A stretch of 64,000 nucleotides of DNA from the NCBI RefSeq assembly GCF_003144535.1, contig NZ_PHFJ01000001.1:310001-374000 (forward strand). The letters run 5' to 3'. Below are positions 41,447-51,045 of this stretch, piece by piece. A model generated the notes under the pieces. It was not told the origin of the DNA. It ran no database searches and saw nothing but the letters and a program-made list of their open reading frames with translations. The position numbers and the translations under genes are program-made. The stretch is from Proteus penneri (GTDB taxonomy: Bacteria; Pseudomonadota; Gammaproteobacteria; Enterobacterales; Enterobacteriaceae). Each line of letters begins with the position of its first letter. Within the stretch, counting starts at the first letter, position 1.

Positions 41447-41465
41447 GATATTGATAATTATTAGC
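41447..41465. promoter_or_regulatory. Fur box of the haem/iron uptake cluster
   Basis: GATATTGATAATTATTAGC matches the 19-bp Fur consensus at 16 positions. It lies 58 bases before the first gene of the cluster, a normal place for repression. Confidence 0.8.
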
Positions 41466-41522
41466 AATAATATTAACCTGTTCGTCTAACCAAAGTAGGT
41501 ATATATAACTAATAGGATGATT

Positions 41523-42392
41523 ATGTTTTTCTCAATATTAAAAAGGATCTTACTACTAGTCTCATTAATAAGCCTTTCAGCATGTCATTCGATAGAAAAA
41601 CAACCGGTATCAACCCTAGATTTAGAAATTATTCAGTCGGCAAACATCATTGATACTCAGACAGGGCAATCCATCACGGCAGATACATTGTTAACACGAT
41701 TAGCAAGTCAAGCACGTGTGATTATTGGTGAAAAACATGACAATGCTTATCATCATGACATTGAATATTGGTTAATGACAGAACTGCCTAAAAAACGCCC
41801 TCAAGGCGCGGTTTTACTTGAGATGCTAACACCAAGTCAGCAATCATTAGTTGATAACACAAAAAAACGTTATTCAGGCTCAGAATACCTACGGGATGAG
41901 CGATTAATGGCGGCATTAAAATGGAATTCAGGTTGGCCTTGGAAATGGTATGGTAATATTGTTAAAGCAGGACTAAGCGCTGATTATCCTTTATTAGCGG
42001 CAAATATTGATCGCAGTGAAATATCTAGTGCGTATAAAAATCCACCTATTATTGATGGTGTACATTCAACTGAGACATCTGTTCGTCAACTTATTGAAAA
42101 AACAATCAAGCTTTCTCATGGTGGTGAGCTTGATAAAACACAAGCAGAAAAAATGACAGTTATTCAGCAATTGCGTGATCGTGCAATGGCGAAAAGTTTA
42201 TTAGATGCGCCGACACCCGCACTTTTAATTGCTGGCTCTTTTCATGCCACAAAAGTAATGGGTGTACCTTTGCACGTTGCTGATTTAGCACCGAATGAAA
42301 ATGTGACAGTCGTGATAATGATGGAAGAGGGAAGTGATATCACTTCAGCTCATGCCGATTATCTTTGGATAACACCTGTCGCATTACCTTAA
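41523..42392 (+). CDS. ChaN-like haem-binding lipoprotein
   Basis: From the ATG at 41523 (AGGATG upstream) 289 residues. A lipoprotein signal ends in LSAC with Cys21. The body is the ChaN/DUF399 fold: VIIGEKHDNAYHH, GAVLLEML, LKWNSGWPWKWYG, LLIAGSFHATKVMGVP. ChaN of Campylobacter binds haem and is Fur-regulated, often next to a TonB-dependent receptor, which fits the Fur box here and the receptor three genes on. First gene of a four-gene run on the plus strand. Confidence 0.85.
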   Translation: MFFSILKRILLLVSLISLSACHSIEKQPVSTLDLEIIQSANIIDTQTGQSITADTLLTRLASQARVIIGEKHDNAYHHDIEYWLMTELPKKRPQGAVLLEMLTPSQQSLVDNTKKRYSGSEYLRDERLMAALKWNSGWPWKWYGNIVKAGLSADYPLLAANIDRSEISSAYKNPPIIDGVHSTETSVRQLIEKTIKLSHGGELDKTQAEKMTVIQQLRDRAMAKSLLDAPTPALLIAGSFHATKVMGVPLHVADLAPNENVTVVIMMEEGSDITSAHADYLWITPVALP

Positions 42393-42410
42393 TTTATTGA
42401 TAACACGAAT

Positions 42411-43220
42411 ATGCTTATTTCCTCTTTTATGGATCAAATGCCGAAATTTCAGCTTTATAGTTCTAAAGCATTTATTTTGGCTATCGGTATACATGCTGTT
42501 TTTGTCATGGCTTATTTTTATTTCAATAAAGAGAATACGGTATTTATACAAGAGCCTGAAGTAGCTGTAATGATGAGCTTAAGTGAAAACGTACAAGCAA
42601 TCAGCGATGAAAAACAGATTGTAGGCGCCGATCAACAACTGGCGGTGGCAAGCCAAAAAAAGGTAGAGCAAGATATTGCTGAAAAGCAGCATGATCTGAT
42701 TGTGAATGAAAATGCTGATATTTTGATCGAAAAACCTAAAAAAAGGGTCAATGTAGAGCAAACTGCTAAAGTAGCCCCTGTTACTTCTCCTGTAAAGCCA
42801 GCACCTACCATTAGTGAAAATGTGTCTAGCCAATCAGCACCTTCAAGTAGCCGCTCTGCGGCAAGACAGCAATCTAGTGATGTTAGTGCAAATTATGACA
42901 GTGATTCGGATAGTTCAGAAAGCGCATTAGCATTATGGCAAGCTAAAACAAAAGGACATCTTAATCGCTATAAAGCCTATCCTGAAGAAGCAAAAAGCAA
43001 AGGGAGAACGGGGATTTCTAAAGTGCGCTTTATTGTTGATGAACAAGGTTATGTCATATCGAGTGAACTAATTCTCAGTAGTGGTGTGCGTTCTTTAGAT
43101 AGAGAAGCGCAAAGAGTACTCAAACGTGCTGAACCCTTACCGGTACCGCCTCTTGAGTTATTGTCGAAAGGTAAAATAATGGTTGAAATGCCAATTGAGT
43201 TTTCTACACTAACATTCTAA
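42411..43220 (+). CDS. TonB-family energy-transducing protein (cluster-specific)
   Basis: 269 residues: a membrane anchor near the N-terminus (about 20-38), a long spacer rich in Lys, Glu, Ala and then Ser (about 60-165), and a TonB C-terminal domain (about 175-269: YPEEAKSKGRTGISKVRF, SSGVRSLDREAQRVL). It should pass proton-motive energy to an outer-membrane receptor, most simply the one encoded at 45581. The spacer lacks the long Pro-Glu/Pro-Lys repeats of the housekeeping TonB. ExbB/ExbD are not encoded here and would be shared. The start is uncertain; later ATGs at 42429 and 42438 are possible. Confidence 0.85.
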   Translation: MLISSFMDQMPKFQLYSSKAFILAIGIHAVFVMAYFYFNKENTVFIQEPEVAVMMSLSENVQAISDEKQIVGADQQLAVASQKKVEQDIAEKQHDLIVNENADILIEKPKKRVNVEQTAKVAPVTSPVKPAPTISENVSSQSAPSSSRSAARQQSSDVSANYDSDSDSSESALALWQAKTKGHLNRYKAYPEEAKSKGRTGISKVRFIVDEQGYVISSELILSSGVRSLDREAQRVLKRAEPLPVPPLELLSKGKIMVEMPIEFSTLTF

Positions 43221-43247
43221 CGACAGGTTAAAAAGGAAATAAACGTT

Positions 43248-45416
43248 ATGCTAGTCGCAACCAAAAAACGGATGACGTTGCAATTAACGAGTGCGATCAT
43301 AGCATTGTTAATTTCAACAACACCTGCATTGGCTCAAAATCAAAAGGACTCCCTAGTGACGCCACCAAAAGCAAATAAAGTACCTCATGTGATGACAGAA
43401 CATGGAGATACGCGTACTGACAATTATTATTGGCTAAGAGATGATTCACGTAAAGATCCTAAAGTGCTTGATTATCTTAATGCTGAAAACGCCTATACCG
43501 AATCCGTAATGAAAGAAGGTAAGGCCTTAGAAGAAACACTCTTTAATGAAATGGTGAGCCGCATGGCTCAAAATGATGAGTCTGTGCCTTACATTTATAA
43601 TGGTTATACTTATCGTACTATTTACCAAGAAGGTAAAGATTTTCCTATTTATCAGCGTAAACCAGTTAATAGCGAGAGTGAATGGGAAGTTCTCGTTGAT
43701 GGAAACGAACGTGCTAAAGGGCATGAGTTCTATCAATTAGGTGATTTGACTATCAGTCCAGATAACAAACGTATAGCGATTGCTGAAGATAAAGAAGGGC
43801 GCAGAAACTATAATGTTGCCTATAAAGATTTGTCAGATAACACATGGAAAGAGAATGTGTTAACCAATATCTCAGCAAACTTAGTGTGGGCAAATGATAG
43901 CAAAACACTATTTTATGTTGATAAAGATCCGCAAACGCTACTGCCTTATCAAATCTATCGCCATCAATATGGCACTGATCGCAAACAAGACGTCAAAATC
44001 TTCGAAGAAAACGACGATCGCTTTTATACATGGATGGGTAAAAGCAAATCTGAAGATTACATTCTGGTCTCTATTGAAAGCTCAACAACCTCAGAGTCTC
44101 GTTTAATTGATGCGAATGCACCAGAAAAACCAATGGTTATCTTCTCTGCACGTCAAGAAGGGCGCGAATATGATATCGACCATTTTAATGGTGAATTCTA
44201 TATTCGTTCGAATCATGAGAGTGAGTTGTTTGGTCTTTATAAAACGGCATCAATCGATAAACCTTGGAAAACCGTCATTGCACCACAAAAAGATGTCGAT
44301 TTAGAAGGTTTTGATCTGTTTAATCGCTGGTTGGTTGTGGAAGAAAGAAAACAAGGTCTAGTCTCATTGCGTCAGATTGATTGGAAAACAGGTCAATCAA
44401 CTAATGTCACGTTTGACGATCCTGTTTATATGGCATGGTTAGGATTTAACCCTCAAGCAGATAGTGAAGAGCTTCGCTTTGGTTATACATCCATGACAAC
44501 ACCATCTTCAACTTATCAATGGAATATGCAAACACATCAAAAGAAACTGCTTAAACAGCAAGAAGTAAAAGGTTTTGAACGTGATTTGTATGAAAGTGAG
44601 CGCATTTGGGTAAAAGCACAAGATGGTGTTGAAGTTCCCGTATCATTGGTTTATCGCAAAGACTTATTTAAGAAAGGTGAAAATCCTATCTTAATTTATG
44701 GTTATGGCTCTTATGGTAGTAGCATTGATCCATCATTTAGTTCTCCTCGTTTAAGTTTGTTAGATAGAGGTTTTGTCTATGCGATTGTTCATGTCCGTGG
44801 TGGTGGTGAATTAGGTAAGCGTTGGTACAACCAAGGTAAAATGGAACATAAAGTTAATACGTTTACTGACTTTATTGATGCCACTAAATACCTAATTGCA
44901 GAAGGTTACGGAGCACCTAAACACGTTTACGCTATGGGTGGCAGTGCGGGTGGTTTATTAATGGGCGCTGTTGTGAATATGGCACCAGAATTATACCGTG
45001 GTGTGGTATCCCAAGTTCCATTTGTTGATGTTGTGACAACCATGCTCGATGCTTCAATTCCTTTAACAACAGGAGAATATGAAGAGTGGGGAAATCCTGC
45101 CGATAAAGACGTTTATTTCCGCTTAAAATCTTATAGCCCATACGATAATGTCGTTGCTAAGGCTTATCCTCATTTATTAGTCACAACAGGATTACATGAT
45201 TCACAAGTACAATATTGGGAGCCTGCGAAGTGGGTTGCTAAATTACGTGAATTAAAAACAGATAATAACCTACTATTACTTGATACTAATATGAGTGCAG
45301 GGCATGGTGGCAAATCAGGACGTTTTAATCGCTTACGTGATACCGCAAAAGAATATGCCTTTATTCTGATGTTAGAACAGCCTGAAGTCTATTTTAAAAC
45401 TCAAAATATAAAATAG
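43248..45416 (+). CDS. Exported oligopeptidase B-like S9 serine peptidase
   Basis: 722 residues, close to E. coli PtrB (686) from the VPHVMTEHGDTRTDNYYWLRDD segment on, but with an added N-terminal signal peptide (about 9-29, ending ALAQ), so it should be periplasmic rather than cytosolic. The beta-propeller part (about 70-420) is followed by an alpha/beta hydrolase with catalytic Ser566 in GGSAGG, the Asp in TGLHDSQVQ, and His686 in GHGGKSGR. PtrB cuts after Lys and Arg in short peptides. AAGGAAAT precedes the ATG. Its place between TonB and the receptor suggests work on peptide parts of the imported ligand. Confidence 0.87.
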   Translation: MLVATKKRMTLQLTSAIIALLISTTPALAQNQKDSLVTPPKANKVPHVMTEHGDTRTDNYYWLRDDSRKDPKVLDYLNAENAYTESVMKEGKALEETLFNEMVSRMAQNDESVPYIYNGYTYRTIYQEGKDFPIYQRKPVNSESEWEVLVDGNERAKGHEFYQLGDLTISPDNKRIAIAEDKEGRRNYNVAYKDLSDNTWKENVLTNISANLVWANDSKTLFYVDKDPQTLLPYQIYRHQYGTDRKQDVKIFEENDDRFYTWMGKSKSEDYILVSIESSTTSESRLIDANAPEKPMVIFSARQEGREYDIDHFNGEFYIRSNHESELFGLYKTASIDKPWKTVIAPQKDVDLEGFDLFNRWLVVEERKQGLVSLRQIDWKTGQSTNVTFDDPVYMAWLGFNPQADSEELRFGYTSMTTPSSTYQWNMQTHQKKLLKQQEVKGFERDLYESERIWVKAQDGVEVPVSLVYRKDLFKKGENPILIYGYGSYGSSIDPSFSSPRLSLLDRGFVYAIVHVRGGGELGKRWYNQGKMEHKVNTFTDFIDATKYLIAEGYGAPKHVYAMGGSAGGLLMGAVVNMAPELYRGVVSQVPFVDVVTTMLDASIPLTTGEYEEWGNPADKDVYFRLKSYSPYDNVVAKAYPHLLVTTGLHDSQVQYWEPAKWVAKLRELKTDNNLLLLDTNMSAGHGGKSGRFNRLRDTAKEYAFILMLEQPEVYFKTQNIK

Positions 45417-45452
45417 AATAATCGGTATAATAAATCAGTTTAATAATTTAGC

Positions 45453-45475
45453 CTGTCTCTCTTTAAGAGAGACAG
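45453..45475 (+). other. Hairpin between the peptidase and receptor genes
   Basis: Perfect 9-bp stem (CTGTCTCTC / GAGAGACAG), loop TTTAA, no T tract. It sits in the only sizeable gap of the cluster (164 bases) and could stabilise or process the message, or attenuate it. Confidence 0.45.
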
Positions 45476-45580
45476 TGCTATTATTTAAAACGAATATAAC
45501 AATAATAATATTTTCTAGTTTAATAACTTTATATAAAGCAACGTGAGCCTATTTAAAGAAAAATAAAGAATAGGTTTATT

Positions 45581-47824
45581 ATGAAATTTACAAGAAAAAT
45601 TATTAGCACTCTTATTTTATTTTCGGGTGTTAATCATTTTGTCATCGCTTCTGAAACAGATAAAGCAGTTCAATTTAGTAGTTTAAAAGTATCATCAACA
45701 CAAAAAGAAACGCCAGAACAAAAAGCATTGGGAAAACCAGGGGCTTATAGCGCTATTGGTGAAATTAATAATCTTGAATCTGTAGAACAAGCATTACGTT
45801 CAACGCCAGGAACGTATACTCAAATGGATGTAAGTCAACCGGGTGTTAGTGTCAATATTCGCGGGCTTAGTGGTTTTGGGCGCGTGAATATGATGGTGGA
45901 TGGTGTCACACAAACGACATATAGCACATCCCCTAGTCAAATTAGTCATGGCGGTCAACCATATAACCAATTTAATAGCATGCTTGACCCAAACTTTATT
46001 ATTCAAGTGGATATTTCGCGCGGTCAACAAGATGGTGAAAATAGCATTAATGCGTTGGCGGGTAGCGCTAACTTTAAAACCATTGGTGTCGAAGATGTTT
46101 TATTTAAAGGGAACTCATGGGGAATAAGAAGTAAAGCTGCTGGTGGCACGAATGGTCTAGGCTATAACGGTATGATTGCTTTTGCAGGGCAACGTTCTCT
46201 ATTTAATGATAATAGTTCAGTTGGCGCAATGCTTGCTTTAAGTGGGCATAAAATAGAATCGTCTTATAAGAATGGTGCAGGATTTAATAGTGAAGAGTTT
46301 GCCACTAATAAACACTTTAATCAAAAACCACACTCAGAATTGGCGAAAATTAATATTAAACCTAATGATTCTCATGAATTAGAATTAAGTGGTCGGTTTT
46401 ATAATAATAACTTTAATCGACGTAAAATTGATGCTAAAGATTATTATGCAAAATATCGCTATACGCCATTAAATGACCTTTTTGATAGTGAAATTCGTTT
46501 AAGTCACAGCCAAGCCTCTCAAAAATTTGAAGGTGATTCTTTAATGAGCTTGCGTAATGCAAATGCAGAAAATATCTCTGATTCATTAGTGGCTAAAAAT
46601 ACCAGTCGCTTTAATTACGGCGAATTGGATATGGCATTTACATTAGGCTCAAAGTTAATGTTTACAGAATATAAACGTAGCGTTATTGCACCATCAACAG
46701 ATGCTTGGCAAGCAAACAATATGGTTGAAAATAACGTATTTGCACCTCAAGGGAAAAATAATTTAACCAGCTTCTTTTCACAAATGAAATTTGAATATGA
46801 TATTTATACGCTAAATTTCAATTTAAATTATGTGGATTACAATATAAAAGGGCATAAACCAGCGTGTGCTAGCCGTGATGCATGTTTCCCTGAAGGTGCA
46901 ATGGATCTTAATCGCCATGATAGAAATTGGGAGCCGGGAATGCTAATTGCAGCTGAAATTATTCCTGAATTTCAGCCCTTTGCAAGTTATGCTCACACTA
47001 TGAGAGCGCCAACTTCACAAGAGATCTTCTTTGCCAATGAAGGCGGTGCTTCAATGAACCCATATTTAAAGAGTGAAAAGGCTGATACATTCCAACTTGG
47101 ATTTAATAGTTATCGTCCTGATTTAATTGTTGAAGGGGATAGCTTACGATTTAAAGGATTGTGGTATCACACCAAGATCAAAAATTATATTTCTAGTGAA
47201 TCTTTTATAGTGTGTAAAGGAGGGATCCGTTGTAGAGCTGATGATTCATTAACATTGGATGACTACGCCAATATGGAAAATGACGGTAACATTCATCTTC
47301 ATACTAACAGTATCGATCCTGTGACTTTGCGTGGTTATGAGCTACAAGCTAATTATGATGCAGGGATATTTTACGCTAACCTTTCCTATAGTGATCAACG
47401 CACTTCACAACCCACATCAATTGCGAGTTTAGATTTTGGACAAACTCCTGCTTCAGAACTTCCTAAATATTATGCCACTATTGATACTGGTGTTCGCTTC
47501 TTTGATGACCAGTCATTAGAATTAGGTACGGTGATCCAAATAACAGGTAAATCGCGTAAATCAGCACCGGAAGGGGTAGACTACGATTTAGGTATAGTAC
47601 CTATGGTTGAACAAGAAAAAATCCCAACGATAATTGACGTTTACAGTAATTATCAAATTAATAAAAATGTCTCATTGAAATTTGCTGTGCATAATTTAAT
47701 GAATAAAAATTATTCTAATGCACTTGATAGAAGTAATTCAGCGCCAATTATGCAAGATCCGGGTGCTAACACTCAGACGGCTCGCGGTAGAAGTTACTTG
47801 TTTGCAGGAGAGGTGCGTTTTTAG
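45581..47824 (+). CDS. TonB-dependent outer-membrane receptor, probably for haem or haem protein
   Basis: 747 residues. A signal peptide (about 1-23), plug domain (about 45-165 with GVSVNIRGLSGFGRVNMMVDG) and a 22-strand barrel ending in aromatic F. The barrel has the paired boxes of haem receptors, MRAP (474-477, for FRAP) and NPYL (493-496). The short stretch between them lacks the histidine that coordinates haem in HmuR-type receptors, so the ligand is not certain; HasR-like haem-protein receptors are the nearest group I can suggest. The Fur box, ChaN and TonB upstream support an iron or haem role. Confidence 0.85.
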   Translation: MKFTRKIISTLILFSGVNHFVIASETDKAVQFSSLKVSSTQKETPEQKALGKPGAYSAIGEINNLESVEQALRSTPGTYTQMDVSQPGVSVNIRGLSGFGRVNMMVDGVTQTTYSTSPSQISHGGQPYNQFNSMLDPNFIIQVDISRGQQDGENSINALAGSANFKTIGVEDVLFKGNSWGIRSKAAGGTNGLGYNGMIAFAGQRSLFNDNSSVGAMLALSGHKIESSYKNGAGFNSEEFATNKHFNQKPHSELAKINIKPNDSHELELSGRFYNNNFNRRKIDAKDYYAKYRYTPLNDLFDSEIRLSHSQASQKFEGDSLMSLRNANAENISDSLVAKNTSRFNYGELDMAFTLGSKLMFTEYKRSVIAPSTDAWQANNMVENNVFAPQGKNNLTSFFSQMKFEYDIYTLNFNLNYVDYNIKGHKPACASRDACFPEGAMDLNRHDRNWEPGMLIAAEIIPEFQPFASYAHTMRAPTSQEIFFANEGGASMNPYLKSEKADTFQLGFNSYRPDLIVEGDSLRFKGLWYHTKIKNYISSESFIVCKGGIRCRADDSLTLDDYANMENDGNIHLHTNSIDPVTLRGYELQANYDAGIFYANLSYSDQRTSQPTSIASLDFGQTPASELPKYYATIDTGVRFFDDQSLELGTVIQITGKSRKSAPEGVDYDLGIVPMVEQEKIPTIIDVYSNYQINKNVSLKFAVHNLMNKNYSNALDRSNSAPIMQDPGANTQTARGRSYLFAGEVRF

Positions 47825-47943
47825 TATTTAATAATAATTATCTGAAGATGTCATCTGAGTAAATAATAAAAAACGGCACCAAATATGATTTTGAGGCCGT
47901 CTTTCTTTTATATTTATATAAAGCTTAAATCACTTGATTTGAC

Positions 47944-49326
47944 TTAATCGTTATTTTTAGCAGTTGTTTTGCGTTTTGCTCTTATCTTTTGTGTTTTCAC
48001 CACTTCACTAGTGATCCAACCATCTTCAACTCGGGTTTTTAGAGGATCACCCACTTTTACTTGTTTAGTATTTTTCAGCACCTCTCCAGACATAGTTTCA
48101 CTAATACTGTAACCGCGAGAAAGTGTTGCGAGAGGACTCACACTTTCTAAACGAGAACAGCTAATAGCGAACTGTTCACGTTGACGAGATAGCTGTTGTG
48201 CAATACTTTCTCGCATACGGTAAATCAACAGCTGTTGTTGGCGAAGTAATGTTTGAATTTGGGAACTAGGCTCTTGGTAATTAAGGCGTTTTTGTAGTTG
48301 TGTTTGTTGATGTTGTTTGGCTTGCAATAGTCGCTGAAAACTAGAAACTAAACGCTGTTGTGTGGAAGCTAATACATTTTGCTGACGAGCAAGACGTAAA
48401 TGAGGATGCTGTTGCTGTAAACGGTGATAAAGCTGTGTTATTGCGCGTAATTTTTTCGCTAAGTAGTAATCCATTGCCATTTCAAGGCGTTGTTGTTGTG
48501 ATTGCAATTGGCGCAATAGCTCAAGCTTGTTTCGGCTGATTAGTTCTGCTGCTGCAGAAGGTGTTGGCGCCCTAAGGTCAGCAATAAAATCAGCTATGGT
48601 TACATCAGTTTCATGACCAACAGCACTTACAATGGGAATTTCACTGGCAAAAATAGCACGGGCAACGCGTTCATCATTAAATGCCCAGAGATCTTCTAAT
48701 GAACCACCGCCACGGCCAACGATTAAGACATCACACTCTTTACGGCGGTTAGCAAGTTCGATGGCATGAACAATTTGCATAGGCGCCTCAGCACCTTGAA
48801 CTGCGGTTGGGTAGATAAGCACAGGTAATGAAGGATCACGACGACGAAGAATATTTAAAATATCGTGTAATGCGGCACCCGTTGAAGAAGTGATGACCCC
48901 GATTTGTTTTGCTGGTGATGGCAGAGGTTTTTTGTAAATGGCATCAAATAATCCTTCTGCACTGAGTTTTTGTTTTAATAGTTCAAATTGTTGTTGTAAA
49001 AGCCCGTCACCAGCAGGTTGCATACTTTCAACAATCAATTGGTAATCACCTCGTGGTTCATACAATGTAATTGTTGCGCGAACTAAGACTTGCTGACCAT
49101 GCTGAGGGCGAAAAGTCACTTTAGCATTTTGCCCACGAAACATCGCAGCTCTAATTTGGGCATGAGTATCCTTTAACGTAAAATACCAGTGACCAGAAGA
49201 AGGCTGAGTAAAATTGGAAATTTCAGCGCTGATCCAAATGCGACCCATTTCCATTTCTAATAACTGACGAACGGTCTTATTTAGACGGCTAACAGTAAAA
49301 ATATTATTGTTTATTGGTAGTGTCAT
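47944..49326 (-). CDS. xseA: Exodeoxyribonuclease VII large subunit
   Basis: 460 residues (E. coli 456). An OB-fold N-domain (about 1-100: [26 protein letters not shown]), the catalytic region with [16 protein letters not shown] and [11 protein letters not shown], then a long Gln-rich coiled coil (about 280-400) and a C-terminal domain with LSRGYSI. With XseB it degrades single-stranded DNA from either end. Divergent from guaB, as in E. coli. Confidence 0.96.
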   Translation of the reverse strand: MTLPINNNIFTVSRLNKTVRQLLEMEMGRIWISAEISNFTQPSSGHWYFTLKDTHAQIRAAMFRGQNAKVTFRPQHGQQVLVRATITLYEPRGDYQLIVESMQPAGDGLLQQQFELLKQKLSAEGLFDAIYKKPLPSPAKQIGVITSSTGAALHDILNILRRRDPSLPVLIYPTAVQGAEAPMQIVHAIELANRRKECDVLIVGRGGGSLEDLWAFNDERVARAIFASEIPIVSAVGHETDVTIADFIADLRAPTPSAAAELISRNKLELLRQLQSQQQRLEMAMDYYLAKKLRAITQLYHRLQQQHPHLRLARQQNVLASTQQRLVSSFQRLLQAKQHQQTQLQKRLNYQEPSSQIQTLLRQQQLLIYRMRESIAQQLSRQREQFAISCSRLESVSPLATLSRGYSISETMSGEVLKNTKQVKVGDPLKTRVEDGWITSEVVKTQKIRAKRKTTAKNND

Positions 49327-49418
49327 GTGAGCCAGATCAAATTTTAAAACAAAGACTTAATTGATTGATACTACCTAAGTTAGTGGTAGGGGCAATAAAA
49401 ATTTTGAAAAAAAGCTAG

Positions 49419-49444
49419 AAGCAACCGATTTCGGTGTGTATAAT
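49419..49444 (+). promoter_or_regulatory. PurR operator and -10 box of guaBA
   Basis: AAGCAACCGATTTCGG (49419-49434) fits the PurR consensus at every fixed position but the last. A perfect TATAAT follows at 49439. The operator therefore covers the -35/spacer region of the promoter, as expected for repression by hypoxanthine or guanine. Confidence 0.82.
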
Positions 49445-49495
49445 GCCGCGGCAATATTTTCTATTTCTTAAAAGCCGCCTTGGTGAGATATTGCT

Positions 49496-50962
49496 ATGTT
49501 ACGAATTAAAAAAGAAGCACTTACATTTGATGATGTTTTGTTAGTTCCTGCACACTCCACTGTTCTTCCTAATACTGCCGACTTATCTACTCAACTGACT
49601 GAAACAATCCGCCTAAATGTTCCTATGCTTTCTGCTGCAATGGATACTGTGACTGAAGCGCCTTTAGCTATCGCATTAGCTCAAGAAGGTGGAATTGGTT
49701 TTATCCACAAAAACATGTCTATCGAACGCCAAGCAGAAGAAGTTCGTCGTGTGAAAAAACATGAAAGTGGTGTTGTCACTGATCCTATCACCGTAACACC
49801 AGAAACTTCTTTACGTGAAGTTCAAGCAATGACTGAACGCAATGGCTTTGCTGGTTATCCTGTTGTGACTAATGATAACGAATTAGTTGGTATTATTACT
49901 GGCCGTGATGTTCGTTTTGTAACTGATTTAGACCAACCTGTTACTGCGGTAATGACACCTAAAGAACGCTTAGTGACAGTACAAGAAGGTGAAGCACGCG
50001 ATATCGTTATGCAAAAAATGCATGAAAAACGTGTAGAAAAAGCGTTAGTGGTTGATAACCACTTCCACCTGAAAGGTATGATCACTGTAAAAGATTTCAA
50101 AAAAGCAGAACGTAAACCTAATGCTTGTAAAGACGAACATGGTCGTTTACGTGTTGGTGCCGCTGTTGGTGCGGGGGCAGGTAATGAAGAGCGCGTGGCT
50201 GCATTAGTTGCTGCTGGCGTTGATATTTTGCTTATTGACTCTTCTCACGGTCATTCTGAAGGTGTACTGCAACGTATTCGTGATACTCGTGCTTTATATC
50301 CTAACTTACCTATTATTGGTGGTAATGTTGCAACCGCAGAAGGAGCTTTAGCATTAGCTGATGCTGGTGTAAGCGCGGTTAAAGTAGGTATTGGCCCAGG
50401 ATCAATCTGTACAACACGTATCGTAACAGGCGTTGGTGTACCGCAAATTACCGCTATTGCAGATGCGGTAGAAGCACTAAAAGATCGCAACATTCCTGTT
50501 ATTGCCGATGGTGGGATTCGTTTCTCTGGTGATATCGCGAAAGCATTAGCAGCGGGCGCAGCTTGCGTTATGGTTGGTTCAATGTTTGCAGGTACTGAAG
50601 AATCTCCAGGTGAAATTGAACTGTTCCAAGGTCGCTCTTATAAATCATACCGTGGTATGGGTTCATTAGGTGCAATGTCTAAAGGTTCATCAGACCGTTA
50701 CTTCCAAACTGATAATGCCGCAGACAAATTAGTACCAGAAGGCATTGAAGGTCGTGTTGCTTATAAAGGATTATTGAAAACCATCGTTCATCAACAAATG
50801 GGTGGTTTACGTTCATGCATGGGCTTAACAGGCTGCGCAACCATTAAAGAATTAAATACTAAAGCTGAATTCGTTCGCATCAGTGGTGCGGGTATTCAGG
50901 AAAGCCATGTTCATGATGTTACTATCACAAAAGAATCACCTAATTATCGCTTAGGTATGTAA
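49496..50962 (+). CDS. guaB: IMP dehydrogenase
   Basis: IMP plus NAD gives XMP, the committed step to GMP. 488 residues, the E. coli length. The TIM barrel is interrupted by a CBS pair (about 93-205). The catalytic cysteine lies in [10 protein letters not shown] and the flap in [15 protein letters not shown]. First gene of guaBA; guaA follows after 83 bases. Confidence 0.97.
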   Translation: MLRIKKEALTFDDVLLVPAHSTVLPNTADLSTQLTETIRLNVPMLSAAMDTVTEAPLAIALAQEGGIGFIHKNMSIERQAEEVRRVKKHESGVVTDPITVTPETSLREVQAMTERNGFAGYPVVTNDNELVGIITGRDVRFVTDLDQPVTAVMTPKERLVTVQEGEARDIVMQKMHEKRVEKALVVDNHFHLKGMITVKDFKKAERKPNACKDEHGRLRVGAAVGAGAGNEERVAALVAAGVDILLIDSSHGHSEGVLQRIRDTRALYPNLPIIGGNVATAEGALALADAGVSAVKVGIGPGSICTTRIVTGVGVPQITAIADAVEALKDRNIPVIADGGIRFSGDIAKALAAGAACVMVGSMFAGTEESPGEIELFQGRSYKSYRGMGSLGAMSKGSSDRYFQTDNAADKLVPEGIEGRVAYKGLLKTIVHQQMGGLRSCMGLTGCATIKELNTKAEFVRISGAGIQESHVHDVTITKESPNYRLGM

Positions 50963-51045
50963 TTTATTCCGAGAAAGGCTTGTGGTAATAATACAGCGCA
51001 AGCCTTTCAACTTTATGACTTTATCTGTTTTGGAATTCACCACAA

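Noticed and set aside
45490-45530. Second Fur-like box before the TonB-dependent receptor gene
   Set aside because: About 11 of 19 matches in an A/T run; not distinguishable from background. The box at 41447 is much better.
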